Shown here piece after piece: positions 1 to 10,408 of a stretch of DNA of 64,000 nt. The stretch's first letter is position 1. Each line of letters starts with the position of its first letter. The DNA is from Ricinus communis. Lineage: Eukaryota > Streptophyta > Magnoliopsida > Malpighiales > Euphorbiaceae. The stretch covers positions 21,824,001-21,888,000 of the forward strand of contig NC_063257.1 of assembly GCF_019578655.1 (NCBI RefSeq), in the 5' to 3' direction. The notes below the pieces were generated by a model. It did no database searches. It was given only the letters and a program-made list of their open reading frames with translations, and was not told the origin of the DNA. A program made the translations under genes and the position numbers.

Positions 1-1940
1 CTCGGTGGCGATCAACTCCCTCTTGGAGAGCTTCCTTTTGGCGGCGTGGCCGGTTTTAGTGGCCGGAGGAGAGAGTTCGTGGAGGCAGCGCGTTTTGGGC
101 TTTTCCGGCGAGCTCCGGCGGAGGATGGATGATCGGAGGACGTATCCCGACTCTCCTCGGCTCAAGCTTCAGCGATGGCACCGGTTTCGTGGGCGATCGG
201 GCTTCGTTGGCAAATCGACGGTCGAGATCGTCCGCAAATCTCTCCCGGATGATCGAGTGTCGGATCGGAAAATCGGGCGGGAATCATCGTCAGTAGCGTC
301 GTTGTGAGTTCGATGGTGTGTTCGGATCGTCGATCGGACTCCTGGTAATTATCTTTGGCCCGTTAATTTTAGAAATTCTTGGTTTAATTGTGTCTATTGG
401 ATTATATTGAGTATTTGATGATATTGTGAGTCAAAAATAATTGTCTGTCAGTTTGCCTGCCTCGTATTTTGTGCTGTGTGGCGGAGTCGGGAAATAGTGA
501 AGTTTGGGGACCCGACTCCTATTGTTTGAATCGTTAAGTATTTGAAGTGTTCTTGGCAGTCCTGGACCCGTTTTTACGGGGGGTAATGTTCGTGTTGTAG
601 GGGAGGTTCACTGAATTTTCGGTAGAATTCTCCGAGTCGAGATTCTTAGACAGTCAGTCCTAGGAGTCTAGACCTAGGATTAATGATCGATTGTCTCAGC
701 GTATTGATAAATTGTTTTCCGTGATTAGATGATCTGTCTGTTCGGCTCGCTCCAACCGAGGCACCGGAGCAGAGCTAGGAGGTCGCCCAATCCTGTGAGT
801 TAAAGTCATTTACTCATTGCACTATTGCTAAGTCTGATTTAATATGCTATTTTGAAAGTTTATGCATAATATGGTTATTAGTATCATAGCGTAAATAATT
901 TCAACTGGACTATTAATTATTGAAAATAATATAAATATTATTATTAGTAACGTTATAATAATACAGATATTATTATTCTGTCGACACGAATTGCACGTTG
1001 CCTTATCCTAAATTTTTAATCTTTATTTCGATAAGTGTTGAATGATTTCATTAGACAATGATATTTATTAAATGTGGTGATTGCGATTTGGGAAATGTGG
1101 CTTGTAGAACATGCCGCCTGATGGGTTACATCAGGACCGCGTGCGCACCGGTAATGATCATGGACATAAGGTTATTATGGATTTGTTTGCCTTGATCGAG
1201 CATTGCTCTCTGGGCTGAGTTCAATTGATTGCCGGAGTTAAGGTCCCTGATCGAGCGATGCTCTGTGGGCGCCGGCTTATTTGGAATTCAAGTGTTCAGT
1301 CGGAGGTAAGGACCCCGATCGAGCTTGCTCTGGCTCGGACTGTTGGATTAAGAGAGCCGAAAGGCTATTAGAATTTGGGGTTAGGGTTCTCTTGAGCCAC
1401 CGGTCCCGTAAAAGTAAATATATATTTTTATTTATTTATTTATTATGGTATTTGATTATAATGTGATTTGTATTTACGTGCATGGTTTGATATCGATTTG
1501 AATAATCTATATTTTCCGAGAAGAATGCAATAGTCCCTAGATTATTTGATTTTAACTCACTCTAGACCGGTCTCCACTTATATTTTTCAGGATTCGTATT
1601 TGTTAGTTCTCCCGCGACTCTTATTCAGTAACCCGACTCCTTCATCATCGGGTGATGTATTTGATTTGGTATGTAAATTGGTAAATCTTAGATTCTCCGT
1701 AGTAGTAATAGTAAATGTATCAGTTGTAAATTTTCTGAGCTTCGGGTCTGGCCTAGTTTTCCCGCGTAATCAAGTATTTATGTAGAATGTAGCTATTAAG
1801 ATAGTTTGTGGTTTTAATAATATTAATTTGAGATGAGATTTGTTTAAATCAGTGAGTGTCAGGCTTACTATGGGTTTCGGTGGCCTTAAGCCTACCCATT
1901 CCCTAGTGCCGGTCACGGGCCCACGGGTGGGGTCATGACA
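1..1940 (+). repeat. 5' LTR (partial) of the Tekay/Del-type element
   Basis: This stretch is a near-copy of 4175-6134 and ends in GTCATGACA, the CA terminus, immediately before the primer binding site. The first part (1-340) is GC-rich and the rest AT-rich, as in the downstream copy. The two copies differ by many small indels, chiefly in CG-rich stretches (for example around 340-350 against 4513-4545), so the insertion is not recent. Short open frames here, such as 5-307, are LTR shadows. Confidence 0.88.
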
Positions 1941-1944
1941 AAGT

Positions 1945-1956
1945 TGGTATCAGAGC
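1945..1956 (+). other. Primer binding site, initiator-tRNA-Met type
   Basis: TGGTATCAGAGC lies four bases after the LTR terminus. This is the usual plant Ty3/gypsy and Copia primer site complementary to the 3' end of initiator tRNA-Met. It fixes the LTR/internal boundary and the + orientation of the element. Confidence 0.93.
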
Positions 1957-3055
1957 TTAGGTTTAGATTTCCTTCGACCTAAGTTAAGATTTTTCTTGGT
2001 ACTGCGGAGTTAGGATCATGTCTATCTTGTTGTTTTCATTGACTTCAGTGTCTCAGCCTTCACTGTTAGAGAGTCAGTCTTTCCTTTCTTGTAAGCTTGT
2101 CCTTGGTGCTGTGCTGAGAATGAGCTTTGTAGCGATGGGAAGATCCGAAGCGCGATAGACTCGTGATGTTTCTTCAAGTGATTAGTGCAGTTCGCCTTTA
2201 GAAGCTTTGATTGTGGTTTCGATGGTGGGCACCGCAGTCAGTTTTAGTGTAGAGCGTGGTTGCAGTCGTGTCATGGACTGCCTCGTCATCGCACCAGGCA
2301 TCGTCTTATTGAGTAGCGCCGAAGGTAGTGCCTGGGAAGTCGAGCGGATGTCGGCTGTTATGGTTGAGTTGGTGGTTGTAAGAAGCTTAAGAAAGGCGAC
2401 AGGAGTATTTTCTGACGCTCAGAATCCAAAGAAACTTAAGCGAACATTGTTTATTTTCTAAGTAGAACAAGTGTTTTAAAATACAATATTGCGCCCAGTC
2501 CCGTAAGAATGCATATGGCATTTCACTGTTAGGCATACATAAATTCATTTTAGGGCATGCATCATACATTGTGCATTGCAACCCTTGGTGATAGGGGCAT
2601 CATCACCCTGGTGCGCGATATTGTAGAATTTTATATAAAGAGAAATGGCTGGAGATTTTATGATTTTACAAAAGTGTTTTTCCAAGATAATAAAGCTTTT
2701 ATTAGTGATGATTATAAAGTAAATAAATAAGTAAATTTTTCAAAGTAAATAGTGTTAGCTTGAGAATTCTCTGGATGACAAGCTGAGTTGATGTGGGAAT
2801 GAATCTGTGGCGTAGTAGGCCCCATGTTAGATAATATAGGACGCTTTTGAATTTTAGTCAAAGAGGAATCTTGTGTCATGATGGCATTGTTGTATCGGTT
2901 GATGCGATCAGATGGATGTTATGTCGAGGATGATGTGATGTAGATGTTAAGGATTTTTCTGTACGTGCAAGGGGCACGTCATTAGGAAGGAAACTTGGTG
3001 AGTGGATTTTTGGCAGGATCAGAATTGGCCCTTCTTGTGTGGAGACCCTTGGTTT
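1957..3055 (+). other. Internal leader of non-autonomous element, no recognisable gene
   Basis: About 1.1 kb between the primer site and the pol relic. Short frames exist (for example 2207-2461 +, 84 codons), but none shows a gag, protease or reverse-transcriptase motif that I recognise. The stretch is best read as non-coding internal sequence of a LARD-like element. Confidence 0.6.
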
Positions 3056-3190
3056 TGTCGGCAGGTTGGTGAGGTGGCATGTAAGTTGGACTTGCCGCCA
3101 AGTATTAGTAAGGTTCTCTGAGGTCAAATCCAGTTGTTTGTAAGTCTGAGTTGAGGAAGTATATTTTCGATCTTTGCTCGTGTTGGATCC
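3056..3190 (+). pseudogene. Relic of Tekay/Del pol (integrase C-terminus)
   Basis: Read in shifting frames, this stretch gives QVGEVACKLDLPPS (about 3062-3103) followed by LRKYIFD (about 3151-3171). These match the integrase C-terminal region GEVAYKLDLPPNF...SMLRK of the Tekay-type element at 61815-62024 on the - strand. Order and spacing agree with that element. The rest of pol is missing or unrecognisable. This is the only protein trace tying the non-autonomous element to an autonomous lineage; the residues visible are few, so the call is moderate. Confidence 0.6.
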
Positions 3191-3363
3191 TCAGTGTGCG
3201 GAAGGAAGTGAAGATTTGGTTTCGGGGTTTTGTCGATAAGTCTTGTGGTTTATTTCTGCCGAGGAAAGTTCTTTAGAAGCCGGGTTGGAGATGAGAGGTA
3301 CCTAATTAGTTTCAGTCTTAGAGTGTAGCCCTTTTCTTTTAAAATTCGAGGTCGAATTTTTTT

Positions 3364-3377
3364 TAAGGGGGGGAGAA
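3364..3377 (+). other. Polypurine tract before 3' LTR
   Basis: A purine run (AAGGGGGGGAGAA) ends directly at the TGTAACACCCGG start of the 3' LTR. Just upstream sits an AATTCGAGG...CGAATTTT block. The Tekay chromovirus at the other end of the window has the same block beside its purine tract (61535-61575, - strand). Confidence 0.9.
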
Positions 3378-6134
3378 TGTAACACCCGGAATTTTTATAT
3401 ATTTAATAAATGAGTTATTTTCTATACCCAATTAGTTTGAAATTTTAAGAAATTATTCAAGTAAACTATTTGAGAAATGATTATATTTTGGTTATTCAAA
3501 TTTTCCCAAATGCATATTTATATAAATAAAATTATATATTGGAAAATTATGATAGAAATTGTAAGGGATGTTTTTATAAAAGAATTTTGAGAAAATTGGT
3601 ATTATAATTGATTAGTAGTATTAAATTTTAAGTTGGAATTTGATTATTTAATTTAATTGTGTGTTAGGACTAAATTGGAAATTTATTTTGGAATAAGGAT
3701 TGAAAGTATAATGTTATTTTTATGGGGTTTTAATGGAAATTTGTGAGTTTGGTATTTTCGTAAATAAATATGTCGGTCAGGGGTATTTTTGTAATTGTGT
3801 ATTTTCAATAATTCGGATTTGGCCCAAATTAAATAGTTAGGGGCTTAATTGAAAGGCTAAAAAGAAGTTTGGGGGTCAAATTGGAATTCTGCAGGATGAA
3901 ATTGTAAGTAATTAAGAAAGTTGAGGGACCAAATTGTAATAAAGAAAAGTTCAGGGGTCAAATGTCGATATTGAAGGGAAAGAAATCGGGGAAGAAGAGA
4001 GGAAGAGAGAGAAAAAGCGGGCGTCGCGCGAGAAGAAGGAGGAGCCGGGTCGTGCCGATCGCCGGGCGTCGCGATCAAGGCGGCAGCCGGCCGGCGGCGT
4101 GAGGCGGCGAATCGCGCGGCGTGTGGCGGCTTCCGAAATACGTTCTGGCCGTTCCGGTGGCCTTCCGTACCGATCTCGGTGGCGATCAACTCCCCTTGGA
4201 GAGCTTCCTTTTGGCGGCCGGTTTTGGTGGCCGGGAGAGAGTTCCGTGAAGTGGAGGCAGCCGCGTTTTGGGCTTTTCCGTGCGAGCTCCGGCCGGAGGA
4301 TGGATGATCGGAGGACGTATCCCGACTCTCCTCGGCTCAAGCTTCGCGATGGCACCCGATTTCGTGGCGATCGGGCTTCGTTGGCAAATCGACGGTCGAG
4401 ATCGTCCGCAAATCTCCGGATGATCGGGTGTCGGATCGGAAAATCGGGCGGGAATCATCGTCAGTAGCGTCGTTGTGAGTTCGATGGTGTGTTCGGATCG
4501 TCGATCGGACTCCGGCTAGAAGTAGTCGGCGACCGAAAGCGTCTCGGTAATTATCTTTGGCCCGTTAATTTTAGAAATTCTTGGTTTAATTGTGTCTATT
4601 GGATTATATTGAGTATTTGATGATATTGTGAGTCAAAAATAATTGTCTGTCAGTTTGCTTGCCTCGTATTTTGTGCTGTGTGGCGGAGTCGGGAAATAGT
4701 GAAGTTTGGGGACCCGACTCCTATTGTTTGAATCGTTAAGTATTTGAAGTGTTCTTCTGGCAGGTCCTGGACCCGTTTTTACGGGGGGTAATGTTCGTGT
4801 TGTAGGGGAGGTTCTGCCGAATTTTCGGTAGAATTCTCCCGAGTCGAGATTCTTAGACAGTCAGTCCTAGGAGTCTAGACCTAGGATTAATGATCGATTG
4901 TCTCAGCGTATTGATAAATTGTTTTCCGTGATTAGATGATCATACCGGCTCGCTCCAACCGAGGCACCGAGCTAGGAGGTCGCCCAATCCCGTGAGTTAA
5001 AGTCATTTAATCATTGCACTATTGCTAAGTCCGATTTAATATGCTATTTTGAAAGTTTATGCATAATATGGTTATTAGTATCATAGCGTAAATAATTTCA
5101 ATTTGGACTATTAATTATTGAAAATAATATAAATATTATTATTAGTAACGTTATAATAATAAAGATATTATTATTCGTCACGAATTGCACGTTGCCTTAT
5201 CCTAAATTTTTAATCTTTATTTCCGATAAGTGTTGAATGATTTCATTAGACAATGATATTTATTAAATGTGGTGATTGCGATTTGGGAAATGTGGCTTGT
5301 AGAACATGCCTTTGATGGGTTACATCAGACCGGCGTCTTACCGGTAATGATCATGGACATAAGGTTATTATGGATTTGTTTGCCCCGATCGAGCATTGCT
5401 CTGGGGTCGAGTTCAATTGATTACGGGAGTTAAGGTCCCCGATCGAGCGATGCTCTCTGGCCGGCTTATTTGGAATTCAAGTGTTCAGTTTGGAGGTAAG
5501 GACCACGATCGAGCTTGCTCTCTAGGCGCCCGGACTGTTGGATTAAGAGAGCCGAAAGGCTATTAGAATTTGGGGTTAGGGTTCTCTTGAGCCACTCGTC
5601 CCGTGAAAAGTAAATATATATTTTTATTTATTTATTTATTATGGTATTTGATTATAATGTGATTTGTATTTACGTGCATGGTTTGATATATTGATTTGAA
5701 TAATCTATATTTTCTGAGAAGAATGCAATAGTCCCTAGATTATTTGATTTTAACTCACTCTAGACGGTCTCCACTTATATTTTTTCAGATTCGTATTTGT
5801 TAGTTTTCCATGACTCTTATTCAACCCGACTCCTTCATCATCGGGTGATGTATTTGATTTGGTATGTAAATTGGTAAATGTTAGATTCTCCGCAGTAGTA
5901 ATAGTAAATGTATCAGTTGTAAATTTTCTGAGCTTCGGGTCTCGCCTAGTTTTTCTGGCAGATCGAAGTATTTATGTAGAATGTAGCTATTAAGATAGTT
6001 TGTGGTTTTAATAATATTAATTTGAGATGAGATTTGTTTAAATCAGTGAGTGTCAGGCTTACTACGGGTTTCGGTGGCCTTAAGCCTACCCATTCCCTAG
6101 TGCCGGTCACGGGCCCACGGGTGGGGTCGTGACA
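3378..6134 (+). repeat. 3' LTR, complete, Tekay/Del type (2757 bp)
   Basis: Starts TGTAACACCC and ends GTCGTGACA, giving TG...CA ends. It aligns along its second half with 1-1940. The first 800 bp are AT-rich and the middle (about 3990-4540) very GC-rich; several open frames of 90-134 codons there are composition artefacts. The LTR abuts the 39-bp tandem array with no intervening sequence, so its natural target was apparently inside or at the edge of that array. Any promoter in it would read rightward into the array. Confidence 0.9.
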
Positions 6135-6682
6135 TATACCCCTCTTACGGGGTTGTTTTGTCATATTATAAAATATATCACTTTTTTGGGGTTGTTTTCT
6201 CATTTTGATAGATATACCTCTCTTACGGGGTTGTTTTCTATTATTGACAAATATACCCCACTTACGGGGTTTTTTTGTCATATTATAAAATATACTACTT
6301 TCTTGGGGTTGTTTTCTCATTTTGAAAGATATACGCCTCTTACGGGGTTGTTTCCTATTATTGACAAATATAATATTGACAAATATACCCCTCTCACGGG
6401 GTTTTTTTCTCATATTATAAAATATACAACTTTTTTGGGGTTGTTTCCTCATCTTAAAAGATATACCCCTCTTACGGTGTTGTTTTCTAATATTGCCAAA
6501 TATACCCCTCTTACAGGGTTATTTTCTAATATTGACAAATATAACCCTCTTACGGGGTTGTTTTCTCATATTGACATATATATCCCTCTTACGGGGTTGT
6601 TCTTTAATATTGACAAATATAACCCTCTTACAGGGTTGTTTTCCCATATTGACATATGTACCCCTCTTACGGGGTTGTTCTG
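6135..6682 (+). repeat. Array block I, + orientation (about 14 units) with dimer and trimer higher-order units
   Basis: Begins at the CA terminus of the Tekay LTR. Three copies of a 117-bp (three-unit) block start at about 6161, 6278 and 6410; the third is displaced by a 15-bp internal duplication near 6371-6385. Two copies of a 78-bp (two-unit) block start at about 6527 and 6605. The block runs without a stop in one + frame for about 200 codons as a 13-residue repeat of the form KYTPLTGLFSHID. Orientation flips at about 6683. Confidence 0.9.
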
Positions 6683-6861
6683 GTATATTTATGAGTATAA
6701 GAAAACAATACTGAAACGGGGGTGTGTTTGTGAATATGAGAGATTAACCCGATAAAATGGGTATATTTATGAATTTGAGAAAAAATTCCCATAAGAGGGG
6801 TGTGTTTGTGAGTATTAGAAACAGTCCTATAAAAGGGGTGTATTTTTTAAAATGAGAAAAC

Positions 6862-7567
6862 AGCCCCATAAGAGGGGTATATTTGTCATATAAGAAAATA
6901 ACCCCGAAAGTCAGGCACATTTGTGAGTGTGAGAAAATATTACCGAAGAAAGGTGAATTTAAGAATATGACAAAACAACACGTAAGAGCGTTATATTTGT
7001 GAGAATGAGAAAATAACCCCATAATAGAGGTATATTTTTTAGTATGAGAAAGCAACACTCTAAGAGGAGTATATTTATGAATATGAGAAAATAACCCCGT
7101 AAGAGGGGAATATTTGTGAGTATCATAAAATAATTTAATATAAGGGGTCTATTTATGAATATGAGAAAATAACCCCATAAGCCAATATAAGAAAGAAAAC
7201 CCCGTAAGTCGGGTATATTTGTGAGTGTGAGTAAACAACACCGTAAAAGGGATGCATTTATGAATATAAGAGATCAACCCCGTAAGATGGGTATATTTAT
7301 TAATATGAGAAAACAACACCGTAAGAGGAGTATGTTTGTAAGTATGAGAGAACAACCACGTAAACAAGCTATATTTGTGATTATGAGAAAATAAACCCGT
7401 AAGAGGGGTATGTTTGTCAATATTAGAAAACAACCTTGTAAGAGTGGTGTATTTGTGGATATGAGAAAAAAACCTCTAAGAGGGGTATGTTTGTCAATAT
7501 TAGAGAACAACCTCATAAGAGGGGTATATTTGTGAATATGAGAAAACAACCCCGTTAGAGGGGTATT
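6862..7567. repeat. Segmental duplication within the array, copy 1
   Basis: The order of variant units here, including an irregular unit CCAATATAAGAAAG near 7182 and the rare CACATTTGTGAGT unit, is repeated nearly unit for unit at 9703-10408, offset about 2.84 kb. This shows block-wise amplification rather than single-unit slippage. Confidence 0.88.
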
Positions 7568-9702
7568 TATGAGTATGAGACAATAACCTTGTAGAGAGAG
7601 ATATTTGTGAGTATGAGAAAACAATCCCGTCAAAAGTGTATATTTTTTAATATGAGAAACAAACATAGTAAGAGGGGTAGGAGGGTTATATTTATGAGTA
7701 TAAGAGAACAGCCCCGTAAAGTGGTATATCTGTCAATATAGCAAAGCAAAACTGTAAGTGGGGTGTATCTGTGAGTACGAGAAAACAACCCCATAAAAGG
7801 AGTATATCTTTTAGTATAAGAAAACAACCCGTAAGAGGGATATATTTATCAACATAAGAGAACAACCCTGTAAGTCTGGTATATTTGTGAGTATCATAAA
7901 ATAACACCGTAAAAGGAGTTTATTTAGGATTGTGAGAAATCAACTCCATAAGAGAGTTATATTTATGAATATTAGAATACAACCCCAAAAGAGGGGTATT
8001 TTTGTGAATATGAGTCTATTTATGAGCATCAGAAAACAACCCCATAACTGGGAAATATTTTGAAATGAGAAAATATTATCGTAAGAGGGGTATAGTTATC
8101 ATTATAAGAAAACAACTCCGTAAGCTTTTTTGTTTGAGAGTATGAGAAATCAATACCGTAAAGGGGGTGTATTTATGAATATGAAATCAACCCCGTAAGA
8201 GGGGTATATTTTTTAAGATGAGAAACAAACATTGTAAGAGTGGTATATTTGTCAATATTAGAAAACAAACCGGCAGGAGGGGTATATTTGTGAGTATAAG
8301 AGAACAAATCGGTAGGTGGGGTATATTTGTCAGTATCAGAGAACAACCCTGTAAAAGGGGTATATTTGTCAATATAACAAAAAAACCTCGTAAGATGGGT
8401 ATATTTGTGAGTATGAGAAACCCCATAAAAGTAGTATATTTTTATTAATATGAGAAAATAACCCCGTAAGAAGGCTATATTTGTTAATATAATAAAACAA
8501 CCTCGTAAGTCCCATAAATTTGTGAGTATGATAAAACAATGTCGTAAAAGGGGTCTATTTATGAATATGACTAATCAACCCCGTTAGAGGGGTATATTTG
8601 TGAATATGAGAAAACAACCCCGTAATAGGAGCATATTTGTGAATATGAGAAAATAACCCCGTAAGAGGTGTATATTTTTTAATACGAGAAAACAACCTCG
8701 TCAGAGGGGTCTATTCGTCAATATAAGAAGATAACCTTATAGGAGCGATACATTTGTGAGAATAAGAAAATAATCCCATAATAGGGATACATTTTTTAAT
8801 ATGAAAAAGCAGCCCGGTAATAGGGGTGTATTTGTGAATATGAGAAAAAATCTCGTGAGAGGGATATATTTATGAGTATCATAAAGCAATCCCGTTAGGG
8901 GTATATTTATGGATAAGAGAAATCAATCCCGTAAGAGGTGTATATTTATGAGTATGAGAAAACAACACCGTAAAATGGGTGTATTTATGAATATATGAAA
9001 TCAACCCCATAAGAAGAGTAGAATTTGTGAATATGAGAAAATAATCCCATAAGTAGAGATTATTTATGACTATGGAAAAAACTGCGTAAAAGGGGTATAT
9101 TTGTGAAAATGAGAAAACAACCCCGTAAGAGGGGTGTGTTTGTCAATATAAGAAAACAACCTCGTAATAGCGATATATTTTTTAGTATTAGAAAACAACC
9201 ACGTAAACGGGCTATGTTTGTGAATATGAGAAAATAATCCCGTAAGAGTGGTATATTTATCAATATTAGAAATAGACCCCATAAGGGGTATATTTATGAA
9301 TATAAGAAAACAACCCCGTAAAAGGAGTATATTTGTGAATATGAGAAAATAACCTCATAAGAGAGGTATATTTATGAATATGAGAAATCAACCTCGTAAG
9401 AGGGGTATATTTGTTAATATGAGAGAACAACCCGGTATGAGGAGTATATTTTTGAGTATATGAAAACAACTGCATAAATGAGTTATATTTGTCAATATAA
9501 GAAAACAAGCCCGTAAGAGGGGCATTCTTATCAATAATAGAAAATAGTCCTGTAAGAGGGGTATACTTATGAATATGAGAAAACCATCCAATAAGAGTGG
9601 TATTCTTGTGAGTATCATAAAACAAAGCAATACAAGGAGTCTACTTATGAATATGAGAAAACAACCTTGTAAGAGGGGTATATTTGTTAATATAAGAAAA
9701 CA

Positions 9703-10408
9703 ACCCCATAAAAGGGGTATATTTGTCATATAAGAAAACAACCCCATAAGTCAGGCACATTTGTGAGTATGAGAAAATATTACCGAAAAAAGGTGAATTT
9801 AAGAATATGACAAAACAACGCGTAAAAGCGTTATATTTATGAGAATGAGAAAATAACCCCATAATAGAGGTATATTTTTTAGTATGAGAAAGCAACACTC
9901 TAATAGGAATATATTTGTGAATATGAAAAAATAACCCCATAAGAGGGGAATATTTGTGAGTATCATAAAATAATTTGATATAAGGGATCTATTTATGAAT
10001 ATGAGATAACAACCCCGTAAGCCAATATAAGAAAGAAAACCCCATAAGTCGGGTATATTTGTGAGTATGAGAAAACAACACTGTACAAGGGATGCATTTA
10101 TGAAAATAAGAGATCAACACTGTAAGAGGGGTATATTTGTTAATATGAGAAAACAACACCGTAAGAGGAGTATATTTGTAAGTATGAGAGAACAACCGCG
10201 TAAACAAGCTATATTTGTGATTATGAAAAAATAAACACGTAAGAGGGGTATGTTTGTCAATATGAGAAAACAACCTCGTAAGAGTGGTACATTTGTGAAT
10301 ATGAGAAAAAAAAACCCCTAAGAGGGGTATGTTTGTCAATATTAGAGAACAACCTCGTAAGAGGGGTATATTTGTGAATATGAGAAAACAACCCCGTTAG
10401 AGGGGTAT
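9703..10408. repeat. Segmental duplication within the array, copy 2
   Basis: Partner of 6862-7567 with the same order of variant units, including the irregular CCAATATAAGAAAG unit at about 10022. Scattered substitutions and small indels separate the copies. Confidence 0.88.

Larger units (their letters stand above)
1..6134 (+). mobile_element. Non-autonomous Tekay/Del-type LTR retrotransposon (5' end outside window)
   Basis: Two long direct repeats (1-1940 and 3378-6134; base 1 aligns with about base 4175) flank a 1437-bp internal region. The internal region begins with an iMet-type primer site and ends with a purine tract, so this is one LTR element read on the + strand. It has no intact gag or pol; only a decayed pol tail near 3056-3190 is recognisable, and that tail resembles the Tekay/Del chromovirus at the right end of the window. 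The purine-rich end and the LTR terminus also match that element. It is therefore best called a large non-autonomous (LARD-like) derivative of a Tekay/Del family. Its left flank and target duplication lie outside the window. Confidence 0.85.

Noticed and set aside
1945..1956. Fragment of a tRNA gene
   Set aside because: Only the 12-base primer-site complement is present, in the correct place after an LTR. There is no cloverleaf.
4099..4467. Overlapping open frames on both strands in the GC-rich part of the 3' LTR (also 3951-4355 and 5-307)
   Set aside because: They lie inside an LTR, are duplicated with frameshifting indels between the two LTR copies, and show no domain.
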